DNA of 64,000 bases from the NCBI GenBank assembly GCA_029449235.1, contig JANATG010000015.1, forward strand, positions 248,001-312,000. The letters are read 5' to 3'. The translations under genes and the position numbers were made by a program. The notes under the pieces are model-generated. The model had not been told where the DNA came from. It saw only the letters and a program-made list of their open reading frames with translations, and made no database searches. Shown one piece after another: positions 46,401 to 56,074 of this stretch (within the stretch, counting starts at the first letter, position 1; every line of letters begins with the position of its first letter). Source of the DNA: Linnemannia schmuckeri. Its lineage: Eukaryota > Mortierellomycota > Mortierellomycetes > Mortierellales > Mortierellaceae.

Positions 46401-46858
46401 AGAAAGCTAAAATGGTTGCTTCGTGAACAAGAGATGATGCTGTGGGTCTACCAATGAAAGTCGCTCGACAAACTTGATATCCGGTCGGCCAAAAGTGGAC
46501 CCAAAGTCGATCGCTTGTCAAAAGAGCCACCGGAGGTGGAGGACGTTGAGCTGCTGCTGCCAGCAGGATGTCCATCAAGAGCACTTATAACTCTGGACGA
46601 CGTTAGGCGTTGACGCTTGCGCACGACAGACCTTGGGCTGCTGCTGGCGCTATTGTTGGTACTGCTTGCATTGCTTATACCAGGGGTATCGGAAGACAAG
46701 AGACTGCTGCTGTTGTTGTTGTCGTTGGTGGATGTGATTATGAGTGAGAGGTCAGCATCTTGATTGGGAATGCTGCTGTTGTTGTTGTTATTAGTACTAT
46801 TATTGCTGTTGTTGTTGGCAAGGTCTTGAGAGCCGGCATTGCTGTCTGCTGGAGACAT
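43410..46858 (-). CDS. COP1: COP1/RFWD2 RING-coiled coil-WD40 E3 ubiquitin ligase
   Basis: Eleven exons join in phase to 813 residues: 46452-46858, 46262-46321, 46031-46125, 45904-45939, 45684-45845, 45497-45618, 45155-45397, 44879-45044, 44386-44767, 43639-44278, 43410-43538. The N terminus is Asn/Ser-rich. A RING-HC spans about 136-173: CPIC, then TRCGHSFCYSC, then CPVC. Predicted coiled coil is at about 215-350 (KAKKRKLEADSKQVELEVLL). The C-terminal seven-blade propeller is unmistakably COP1: EFDRDDEYFATAGVTKKIK, IASSDYEGIVSLWD, EHEKRAWSVDFSRTDP, ANICCVKFNP, SADHHIHYYDLR, GHVNEKNFVGL. COP1 ubiquitinates transcription factors carrying a Val-Pro motif, in plants with SPA and in animals with DET1-DDB1. 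The ATG chosen is the first after in-frame non-ATG sequence. One intron has a GC donor and one exon is only 36 nt. Confidence 0.95.
45398..45496 (-). other. GC-AG intron in COP1
   Basis: The donor is GGAG|GCAAGT, the acceptor TTTAG|GCTAAG. The phase-0 join AEKQE/AKRRLEAQ continues a heptad-rich coiled coil. A GT three bases downstream would break the frame. Confidence 0.75.
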
Positions 46859-47826
46859 CTTTGTTGCTGTTGTGTAGTGTAGTTGACTTAGGTTGTCTTT
46901 GATGTAGTTAAAGGTAAAGGTCAATTATTGCTCTGTTGTGTTTTTAAGTGATGTGAAGGGGGGAAGACAGTTTAAGACCCTTAGGCTGAGCGGAGAGTGA
47001 CCTTAAGGAAGCAATATATTTGATCCCTATAATGGTCTGCGCAAAGGAGAGGCCGAGCAGAGGAGTGGTTGAGTGAGCGGGATGGTGCAGGGTAGAAGAG
47101 GAGTTGGGTATAATTATATGTGTATGTGTATATCTGTGAGAGTTTTCCTGTGTCTGTTGTGGATGAGAAACTAGGGATTGAGAGTGAGGAAGTAACAATG
47201 GACATGGACAAGAAAGGAAGAATGAAAAAGAAAGAAGGCCAACGCAAGAATAGCCGAAATGGTGGCAAATTATCATTTTCACAAAACGCACAACAGCCTC
47301 CAGGTCTCGCCAGACTTTGTTTGCCTGTCTGTCTTCCTGTCTATAGGTCCATGCGGACATGGATGCAGGGTAGCTACTACTTCCTACTTTCTCTTGTCTT
47401 ACTCCCTAATCACCTCGGATGTCCTCTACCCTGGCGACCATGATCGACAAATGCCTTTAGTCGGACGCACCAGCTCTTTTCTTCACTGGCTTCTCGAGTC
47501 CCGCTTTCGTTCCTTCGTGGGGGAGAGGGTAAATTACGCCGTGGTATGTGCACGTGACTCTGACCAATCGGTCGAAGGCAAATCAAAACCCTACACCCAC
47601 GGCCCGGAGGGGTGTGGTAAAAGAAGGTGGAGTGCGACCCACTTCTCAATTTGTGACAAAGTGAACACACTGCTCCCCGCCTTGGCCCTTCCCTTCTTTG
47701 CCCTTCTTTTCTTATTTCTTCTTTTTACTTCCTTTCTTTTCGCTTCACTTTTCTCTTGTCCCCATCATTCCTCTACTCCCTTTTCTACACCGCCTCACTT
47801 ATTTACCACTCACACTCACATTCATA
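46859..47826. promoter_or_regulatory. Divergent promoter, COP1 / PEX5
   Basis: 968 bp between two starts. Pyrimidine-rich sequence precedes PEX5 (47680-47820); the COP1 side has GTTGTT-type repeats inside the coding start. An open frame at 47259-47858 runs through here but has no protein character. Confidence 0.4.
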
Positions 47827-50255
47827 ATGGCATTCCAGAGCATGGTCTCCGGAGCTGAGTGCTCCACAAGCGGAAACGCAATGCGCCAGTTTACAAAGCA
47901 CTTCAACCAGGACACCTCGTTGCAAAGGGTAAAGTAACAGAAGACAACTACCCGTCGGGACAGTGCGTAGCAATGTGAGCCAGGACATGGACCCCTATTC
48001 CCTTCTGCTTACCTTGTCGCCGCTGTTATTTACCAAGCTATGTATGCTTCAATTATATCTCAAAAGTACCACAAAACTAACATTATCTCGCCCTTTTTTT
48101 TCTTTACAACTTGCACACGTTCAGGAACGCTTCGGAAATGCCCCACAAACCTCGGGTCCATCCATGCGCACAGCACGCCCCGCTATGGGCGGTGACGATC
48201 AACAGGTAAAGATCCTTGGCAGGAAACTCGAAAAAAGCAAGCAGGAGGCAGTCGCTGCTTCCTAGCAGCATTTCTTCACCACAGTCCAATCGATCGCCCT
48301 GAACATGTGACGGAGAACCTATACTAACTTCAACCGACCCGCTCACATCACTTTTTTTTTTAGCTTTTGGACGAGTTTTTCCAACAGGAGAACCAACAGG
48401 GAGATCCCGGTTCGTTCAGATTCAACGACATGCGCCAGGAACTATCTGCTATGCACCACGCTCCCGGATTTGCAGGTAAAGTGTCAAGGAACTGGTCCAC
48501 ACCGATCATGACCGGCTATGTCGCCTTGTTGCTTTTATCTCACAGTGCTCCCTTACCTATATACATGAATCATTTTTCAATTGAACAACTTAGGCGGTGA
48601 CTGGTCGCAGGAGTTTCAAGGTCATCAGCAGGGCGCTCGCCTTTTCGAGTTGAACCCAGAGGAAGAAGCTGCCTTCTCAGCCGCTTTCCAACAACACCAA
48701 GCTCCTCCCCATGGTACGTACAGTTACTATTTTCTCGATATACAGCAAGCAAATTTCTTGATAAGTGCTCGCATATAATATTGACTAGATCTCGTTTCTG
48801 CATGTTTTCGTTTTTGACGTTATAGAATGGCAGGAAGAGTTCATGCAGCGTGAGCATGTCGTCGGCGATATGCCAGCAGAGTTCGAGGCCGCGTTCCAAA
48901 AGAACTTTGACTGGGCCAACGAGTTCGCTTTAGTGGAGGACAAGGGCAAGGGACGGGCAGTCGATGCTAACCAGGCTTCATGGGAGGCTCAGTTCGAGGC
49001 CGCCCAGCGCGACGGCGAGGCAGCCACTGCCAACCCCATCAACTTTGACGAGCATGAGCAGCTCGAGGATCTCTGGAATACACTCAAGGACAACCTGACT
49101 GATTCAGAGGATGTACAGAATATCTTGGACGACCCCTCGAGCTGGGAAACCGAGTTTTCAGATCTCAATGCTGTTGCTGCCCCTCAGCTGGGGCCTTACC
49201 AGTTCGAACCCAACAACCACTACTTGACCCATCCCGATCCTATGGCTGAGGGCATTCGTCTGACAGAGGAAGGTGGCAGTCTTTCGGAGGCTGCCTTGGC
49301 ATTTGAGGCCGCTGTTCAGCAGGATGATTCCAACAGTCGCGCCTGGATGATGCTCGGTAATGTCCAAGCCCAGAATGAGAAAGAGGAGCCTGCCATCCGC
49401 GCCCTCGAGAGAGCTGTTCAGGTCGACGCCAACAACTTGGATGCTTACATGGTAAGAAGCAGTCTCCGTTTTTATTTGTCGCATATGTGTGTGTCTGCGT
49501 GTGTGTGTCCGTTGCCTTGTCATTTGCACTGATTAATTTGCTAATACTTTTTTCTGTTACATAATTTTTCAATTTATTCTCCACATCAGAACCTCGCTGT
49601 CAGTTACACGAACGAAGGATACGATCACCAGGCTTACTTGACATTGGAGAAGTGGCTGGCAACCAAATACCCCGATGTCGTTGCTGCCAATGGACCCCCT
49701 GCCTCGTCGATCAGTTCCTGGGAGACTCATGGACGTGTCACAGACCTGTATCTGCAGGCCGTTCGCAATGGTGCCAATGGTGCTGATATGGACGCAGATC
49801 TCCAGGTCGGTCTCGGAGTGTTGTTCTATGGTAGCGGCGAATACGAGAAGGCGGTTGATTGCTTTGTGGCTGGTCTCAAGGTCCGTCCCGGTGACTACTT
49901 GTTGTGGAACCGTTTGGGAGCTACTCTGGCCAACAGCGGACGGAGTGAGGATGCGATCGAAGCATACCACAAGGCTCTCGAGATCAAGCCGTCGTTTGTC
50001 CGTGCCCGTTACAACTTGGGAGTCTCGTGTATCAACATTGGTTGCCATAAAGAGGCGGCTGAGCATCTGTTGGGCGCATTGAGCATGCACCAGGCCGATG
50101 GTGAGGGTGGCGGAGGAGATGGATCGGTCAATGTCAGTGGCAACTTGTGGGAGACTCTTCGCCGGACTTTTATGATGATGAACCGTAGCGATCTCTCGGA
50201 GCGTGCTGTTGTTGGGGCAGACATTAACCAATTCCGTAACGAGTTTGAGTTTTAG
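47827..50255 (+). CDS. PEX5: PEX5, peroxisomal targeting signal 1 receptor
   Basis: Six exons (47827-47928, 48125-48205, 48364-48475, 48594-48713, 48826-49451, 49590-50255) join in phase to 568 residues. The N terminus has the conserved Cys12 (GAECSTSGNAMRQFTKHF), the site that is mono-ubiquitinated for receptor recycling, and ends the first exon with DTSLQR. At least five WxxxF-type motifs that dock Pex13/Pex14 are visible: WSQEF, WQEEF, WANEF, WEAQF, WETEF. TPR repeats fill residues about 300-560, for example GGSLSEAALAFEAAVQQD, AWMMLGNVQAQNEKE and LWNRLGATLANSGRSEDAI; they bind C-terminal SKL-type signals. The receptor shuttles matrix proteins from cytosol into peroxisomes. A 31-A run begins ten bases after the stop. 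All hallmarks are intact. Confidence 0.96.
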
Positions 50256-50263
50256 AGTTTGAC

Positions 50264-50299
<36 letters not shown>

Positions 50300-50767
50300 G
50301 CTATCCAAGAAAGGATGAGAAAGAAAGAAGAAAGAAAAAAGAAAAAAAGAGTGGGTCCAATTGCTATTTGTATTTCTTTGCCCGTAATTTTGACCCCAAG
50401 CTAGCTAGCCTTGTAAACTACTTCAATAACTTCAATAATCTAAAGTACTAAAAAAAAATGATACCAAAGAATCCTTGAAAAAGGCCAAGCGCTGCCAGGT
50501 TGTCATTCTCATTTTTCAGGGTGACATCTCGGAAAAGAGTTGATTGTCGCAGACGGCCGCGCTTTAGGACAGAGAGGAAGATGATACGCGACACATGTGA
50601 AGTCGAATTTGATTGACGAAGCAAGGGGATGAGAAGGCGTGTACAGTAGAAAAGGGAGGGGCGAAGAAGATGAAGAACGCGAACAAACAAAAAAGAAAGG
50701 GAAGATAAAGGGTGAAAGAAAGGAAGAGGAGGACTAGAAAGAGGGGAAAGGGGAAAACAACAACATC

Positions 50768-50802
<35 letters not shown>

Positions 50803-51581
50803 CAGTTGAATATTGGACAGGTGACAGCAGAGGGGAAGAAAGGAACTACACATACAGGGGCCAGAAGTGACACACCTCGTACAGGAACCGAAAAAAGAAA
50901 ATTTCTCACAAAAATCGAGCTTTCCCAACGCACACATTTTTTCGACCCTGAAAGCCTGAGAGAGAAAAAAAAAAATTGTGAGCCGCGCCATACATTAAAC
51001 AAGACAGAGAATAATCGAAAGGCCCGAACAAGACGGAATATTGGAGAGTATCATCCCACTTTGTCCAAGTGAGGCTGCGGTTCAATGGGAGATGGGTGTT
51101 GTCGTGGGTGTTTTTGGTCTATTGGGCTGGATTCCCATGTCAAAAATAGATATTGTTCTATATATTGAAGAAAACTCGCCCATATCAGTCTGTACTCCCA
51201 TAGCCCCATCGGCTGGCTAGTTCTCCCGCTGTTCCTTTTCGTTTTTCATCTGCCTTCAGTTCTTTTAGCCCGCGCGGCCTTCATCGTCTTCATTCCTTGG
51301 CTGTTTGTTTTTCTCCTTGAGTATGTTCTCGCAATGGTTTTAAAGGCGACTTAAAATAAGGGTATCGGCTATATTGTTTATTGTTGCAAAATGATAAGAA
51401 AAAAACGAGTATGAAAATGACGGGCGTTGTTGTGATTGAAATGGCGCTGGGGACAGTAAATCCATCCTGTTTGTTTGGTATCGCCTGTTTCCCCCATCGG
51501 TTCGCCCCTTCCTTGTTGCTGCTATTGTTGGTTGGTTGTTGGTTACTGCTGCTGAGATCTCGATTTGAGAGTCTTTGATAT
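50256..51581. other. Convergent 3' intergenic region
   Basis: 1.3 kb between the stops of PEX5 and the desaturase. It contains a 31-A run (50265-50295) and a 31-T run (50772-50802). The minus strand is pyrimidine-rich. No coding signal. Confidence 0.4.
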
Positions 51582-53048
51582 CTACAGATCCTTCTTGAGC
51601 TCAGGAAGGACAATCTTTTGGGCATCGACATACTCCTTGGCCTCATGCTTGGCGACCTCGACAAAGAAGCCGACTTGGTCAGCGACATCCTTGAGAGCCG
51701 AGTAGACGATACTGTTACCCTTGGCAAAGCCATGAATGTGGTAGGTCAGACCGACCTCGTCGCAAAACTCCCTGACAAAGGGCTGGGCACGACGGAGGTT
51801 GTGGCGGGGCATGCGTGGGAACAAATGGTGGATCGCCTGGAACTGGAGACCACCGTGGAACCAGTCCAACCACGTCGGGCAGTCCACATCCATGGTGGTG
51901 CGGAGCATCTTTGCGGCAAAGGACTCGGCATCGCCCAGCTCCTCGGTCGACATGCCGAAATGCGAGAGCGTGATCTGGACGTGGAGCATGAAGGTGAACA
52001 TGTGCGAGACAAAAACATAGGCGATGACCATGTTCCAGGTGGGGAGCTGCTTGACAAAATAGGGGTACCAGATCCAGTAGATGCAGAGACCAAAAATCTC
52101 CTGCTTACGATAAGGGTAGATGGGCTCCGTGGCCAAGAAGGTCATCGACTGGACGTAGAGGTTGAAGCGGCCTAACATCATAATGGGGTAATAGAGGTAG
52201 TGCTGGTACGAGACAAAGAACTGGGCCGCCCGGTCAAAGACCATCTCCTTTTGATGGTAGGTCGAGAAGAAGCCCTTGAAGATGCGAGTCGTCACGGCAA
52301 AGAAGGGCAAGTGCTGAATATCGGGGTCGTGGATCGGGTGGTTGGTGACAATGTGGTGGACGTAGTGCGATTTTTTCCACCATCCGATCGAGAGGCCACC
52401 GAGGAAGTCTGCCAAGAAGATACCGATTCCGTTGTCGATCTCGAGGCTGTGGGTGATCGAGTTGTGGCCGGCGTCATGAGCAAAGAACGAGATCTGGTGC
52501 CAGAACATGGCCAGACAGAGAGCCGATGCCATGTAGTGCATCGTGCAAGTTCCGTAGAGGTTGAGGACAATCGCCATTGTGAAAAGGGTCAGGTACCGCG
52601 AGAACTCCCAGGCATAGTTGATGTAGTTGGTCTCGAACAGCTGCTGGTCCCTCAGACGGGTCTCGAGTTGGCGGTAGGCCTTGGAGTAAATGGCCTCCTG
52701 GGCGGCAAAGATCTCCTCCTTGGACCGCGAGGCAGGGTTGCCGAGGATAGGTGCAAACTCTGGGTCGGAATCCCTGGGGAGATAGTCGGCAATCTCAAAG
52801 TACTTGATTTTCTTTTCAAGCACATAGTCCGGGTGGAGCGCCTTGACCTCGTCTGTACAGTCGCGACCGATGCAGTGGCGAATGGCGAGCTGTCCACCGG
52901 GGTGATGCTTAATCCACTTGTCGAGCTTGTAGACCTTTTGGTTGACGACGATGAGGATCTCACCGGCCTTGCATCTTGCCTCGAGCTGGGATTTCGAGAT
53001 GATGTTCTTCTTGGTCTGGGGCTCGACGTAGGTCGACTCTGGTGGCAT
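51582..53048 (-). CDS. Delta-8 sphingolipid desaturase with N-terminal cytochrome b5 domain
   Basis: An intronless 488-residue front-end desaturase. Residues 15-90 form a cytochrome b5 domain with haem ligands in HHPGGQ (48-53) and LHPDY (71-75). The di-iron His boxes are HDAGH (191-195), HYVHH (228-232) and QAIHH (404-408); the Gln replacing the first His of box three is diagnostic of front-end desaturases. HDPDIQHLPFFAV after box two and the overall length resemble fungal delta-8 sphingolipid desaturases, which act on the long-chain base of ceramide in the ER and prepare glucosylceramide. A delta-6 or delta-5 fatty-acid desaturase, also expected in this lineage, is possible but box sequences such as HNTHH and QIEHH of those enzymes are absent. 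Intronless status contrasts with neighbours. Confidence 0.88.
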   Translation of the reverse strand: MPPESTYVEPQTKKNIISKSQLEARCKAGEILIVVNQKVYKLDKWIKHHPGGQLAIRHCIGRDCTDEVKALHPDYVLEKKIKYFEIADYLPRDSDPEFAPILGNPASRSKEEIFAAQEAIYSKAYRQLETRLRDQQLFETNYINYAWEFSRYLTLFTMAIVLNLYGTCTMHYMASALCLAMFWHQISFFAHDAGHNSITHSLEIDNGIGIFLADFLGGLSIGWWKKSHYVHHIVTNHPIHDPDIQHLPFFAVTTRIFKGFFSTYHQKEMVFDRAAQFFVSYQHYLYYPIMMLGRFNLYVQSMTFLATEPIYPYRKQEIFGLCIYWIWYPYFVKQLPTWNMVIAYVFVSHMFTFMLHVQITLSHFGMSTEELGDAESFAAKMLRTTMDVDCPTWLDWFHGGLQFQAIHHLFPRMPRHNLRRAQPFVREFCDEVGLTYHIHGFAKGNSIVYSALKDVADQVGFFVEVAKHEAKEYVDAQKIVLPELKKDL

Positions 53049-54210
53049 GATGGAAGATGATGAAGGGAGGACCTAGGGACAGAAACGGAGGACAAGGAGA
53101 AAGGACAAAGGAAGAGAAGGGGAGGAAGGGAGGAGGAGAGATGAGGGAGGGAGGGAGGGAGGGAGGAAAAGGGTGAAGGGCGAAGAAGAGAAGCGGAGAG
53201 GAGGAGTAGGAAAAGGTAAGGGTGAGAAAGAAGAGGGTAAAGAAGAAGAAGAAGCAGAAGAAAAGAAAAAGAAAAAAAAGGGAAAAGTAAAAAAGGGCGA
53301 GGGTATTTCGCAAAATAAAATAACTCTAGAAGCAGAGGAAGAGTCCAGGGCAAGAAGGGAAGGGGGAAAAAGACGGCCAACCAATACATCCAACCAACCA
53401 GAGGGCATCCCTCCAGGGCCAAACACACAAACAAACAAAGATGCACCTCCAATTCACACAGTAGAGCAATGTCAATTCACTTGTACTTTTTTTTTTGTGA
53501 TGGTTCCTGGCTGCTGGTGGAAAGTAGTTTATTCAAAATAGAATTGACTCGCTCCAATTCGCTACTGATCTCACTCATCCGGGCAGGAAGAGGAATTGGA
53601 TTTGCTACTGATAGTATTCCTTTTCGCTCTCTCCTTGCTCATCCCTCATCCCACCTGCCCCGCCTACACTCCTTTAATACGAATACCATTTCTCCGACCT
53701 GGTTCCCATTTCGCACCACTTTACCCTCTCTTCCTTTTTCTAACTGCCCTGCATCGCATTATTCCTTCATTCCTCACCCTCCCTCTCTCATCTTTTCCTA
53801 ATTACTCCTCGATCCGTTTCCAAATCCTTGTTCTACTCGTCTCCTGCTTATCTCTCTTTCTCGCCTGTTGTTGTCTTGGCAAGAGATAATAAAAGAAAAA
53901 ATCACAAAAGCCCCGTCGTCGCCTGTGGTCCCGGAATGTGAATATAGACACACCTCTTGTCTCTCTCGCTCTTTCATTTTTAATTGCACACACACTTGCT
54001 CACTTTTTCTTGTATCTAAAACAGCAAGTATAGTCTATACAAAAGCCATGCCTGCATATCGTTCGATGGTCGCACCTGTTCTGCACTTTGTGCTTGTTTT
54101 TTCACTTCCCCTGTCTAGGCTGTGGATAGTCATCTCGGCAATCCGAAATAAAAAAACAAGCTTGAACTCTTCATTTTCTGCCTGCTTGCTTAACTGTCAG
54201 TCGACCCGTG

Positions 54211-54244
<34 letters not shown>

Positions 54245-56074
54245 TGCAACAATGGTTTCACCCCTTCATCGTCTTTCCCACCTCAAGCAACACCAACACC
54301 ACCAACACCTCCCGCCTTTTACCTCCGCTCTCATCGCCATCACCATCCCCATCGCCGTCTGGTACATTAGGTACCTTTATGCCTGCAAATGCAACGTACA
54401 ATATGTACGACGAAGCATTGCCAATTGGCCGACCCTTTTTGGGAGCCACCTCCGGGGTTTATGTCAACTCGTGTCTTACGGCTATTCTTTTTTTTTTTTT
54501 TTTTTTTTTTTTTGATCCTTGTCTACCTCACCACGACGACTGTCTCCTGAACATCATACGTTTTTCTCATTCCAGTAATAGTTCACCTCGAGACCTTTCG
54601 TCCCTTACTCTCCATCCCTTTTCCCCTTTATTTTAATCTCTCTCGCTATCACTATCTCCCAATCTTTTTTGCTGTAGTTTTTGTCTTCAAAATTTGGTTG
54701 AATGACTTGACCGGCCGACCGGCCAGGTGACCGGCGACTTGCCTGTCAGCCTGACTGACTTCCTGACCTGACTGGATGACAGGTAGACCCTTAGCAGAAT
54801 TTTTGATGAACGGTGCTGGGTATAGCAAAGTGCTTGAGTGGCCAAACTGTCTTCCCCATTGTACTCCTTGTCAGGCAACCAGAAGGACAAAAAAAAGAAA
54901 CAATCTATAATTCCTATCCACCTTCCATCGTCCTTTTGTTGCGTTCCAATCAACAACCCTCAAAATCAAAATTAAAAAAACTGAAAAAAAGACACGTTTT
55001 TTTGAGTTGGAAATAAAAGAACGAGAGAGGAAAAGTACCAGTATTCGGACAGTCGGACATATAGTCAATCGATCAAAAAAGAAAAACAATCCAAAACGGA
55101 TAACATCCACCATCCCTTGTGGAAGTGGGTACGCAATAGTAGTGATATATGGATAATGGTACCACCGTCGCCTGTAGCCGTAGGTTTTTAAAAAAAAATG
55201 GATGAAAAATGACAAAAGAAGGTTATCCTTCACCTTCAGCTGAATCTCAACTTCTTTTTTTCTTTTTTCTTATTTTTTTTTCAGGTCCGTTTGACACTGG
55301 CAGACAGGCGTTTTTTTTTTTTTTTTTTTTTTTTTTCATTCGTTGTGCCACCACATTTTCGACCAATTAGTAACCATGCTTTTCCGCCTGAATGCCCGTT
55401 TTCTCACTCTCTCCTTCCTTATTCCTGTTCCTGGATTTCGTTCGCTTTGGTAAAACATCACAAAATACAGGCACAAACAAACAAACAAGCAAGGCAATCG
55501 AATTCCTCTCCTCTGTGGCAGTGGTCTAACGTCACACAAATACATACTAACAAAGCACGAAATAGAAAGAAAAAAAAAGAGAGAGAGCGTGGCATGGCTA
55601 TGACCTCTTCGTGCTAATAATTATGCATCTCGCTTTCGACTCTCTCCATCGATAGCCTAAAAAAAAAAAAAAGAAAGGGGGGAAGGATGAGGCATGTTAT
55701 TCACGTTTGTATGGAATTTCGGGCGCACATGAAGACCTGATGTGAGCTGGTTAGCTTGCTGTTTGCTGCTGGGAGACATCTGGGTTTCTATTCTTTCCAA
55801 TTCTCTGTCTCTCGTAATATGCGTGCCCCTGATGAGAAAATGCTGCTCGAACATCATAGGAATCATTCGCTGACACCCGAAAATGAAAAATGGATGTCTC
55901 ATTCTACCACACAACCTTCGAACATTATCGGTCAACATCAGCAACAACAACAAAAACAAAAGCAAGACAACACAACGTAAATCAACAAAAGACTGGAAGA
56001 TATAAAGATGTTGGTTGCAATCATTATTATCTTCTTTGTTATGCTTGTTATCGTTAGGTTGTGTTTCATCGCGC
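53049..56074. other. Gene-poor region upstream of the desaturase
   Basis: 3.0 kb between the desaturase start and the SNRNP40 stop. It contains purine-rich leader sequence (53060-53360), a 31-A run (54211-54241), 26-T runs (54488-54513, 55311-55336) and a TGAC-rich patch with a possible hairpin (54704-54783). Open frames are low-complexity; I find no gene. Confidence 0.4.
54704..54783. repeat. TGAC/CCGG-rich patch with inverted repeat
   Basis: About eight TGAC or CTGAC words in 80 bp, CCGGCCGACCGGCC near 54710-54724, and a 7-bp inverted repeat (CCTGTCA at 54742-54748, TGACAGG at 54777-54783). Locally GC-rich inside AT-rich surroundings. Function unknown. Confidence 0.45.

Noticed and set aside
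47259..47858. A 199-codon frame between COP1 and PEX5
   Set aside because: It overlaps the PEX5 start in another frame and is pyrimidine-driven; PEX5 is certain.
50265..50295. Poly-A after the PEX5 stop as proof of a processed retrocopy
   Set aside because: PEX5 here has five normal introns, so it is not a retrocopy; the run is a genomic homopolymer.
52200..53060. A 286-codon open frame antisense to the desaturase
   Set aside because: It mirrors the strong codon bias of the desaturase on the other strand and has no domain features.
54704..54783. tRNA or other structured RNA gene
   Set aside because: No T-loop consensus, no acceptor-stem pairing beyond a 7-bp inverted repeat.
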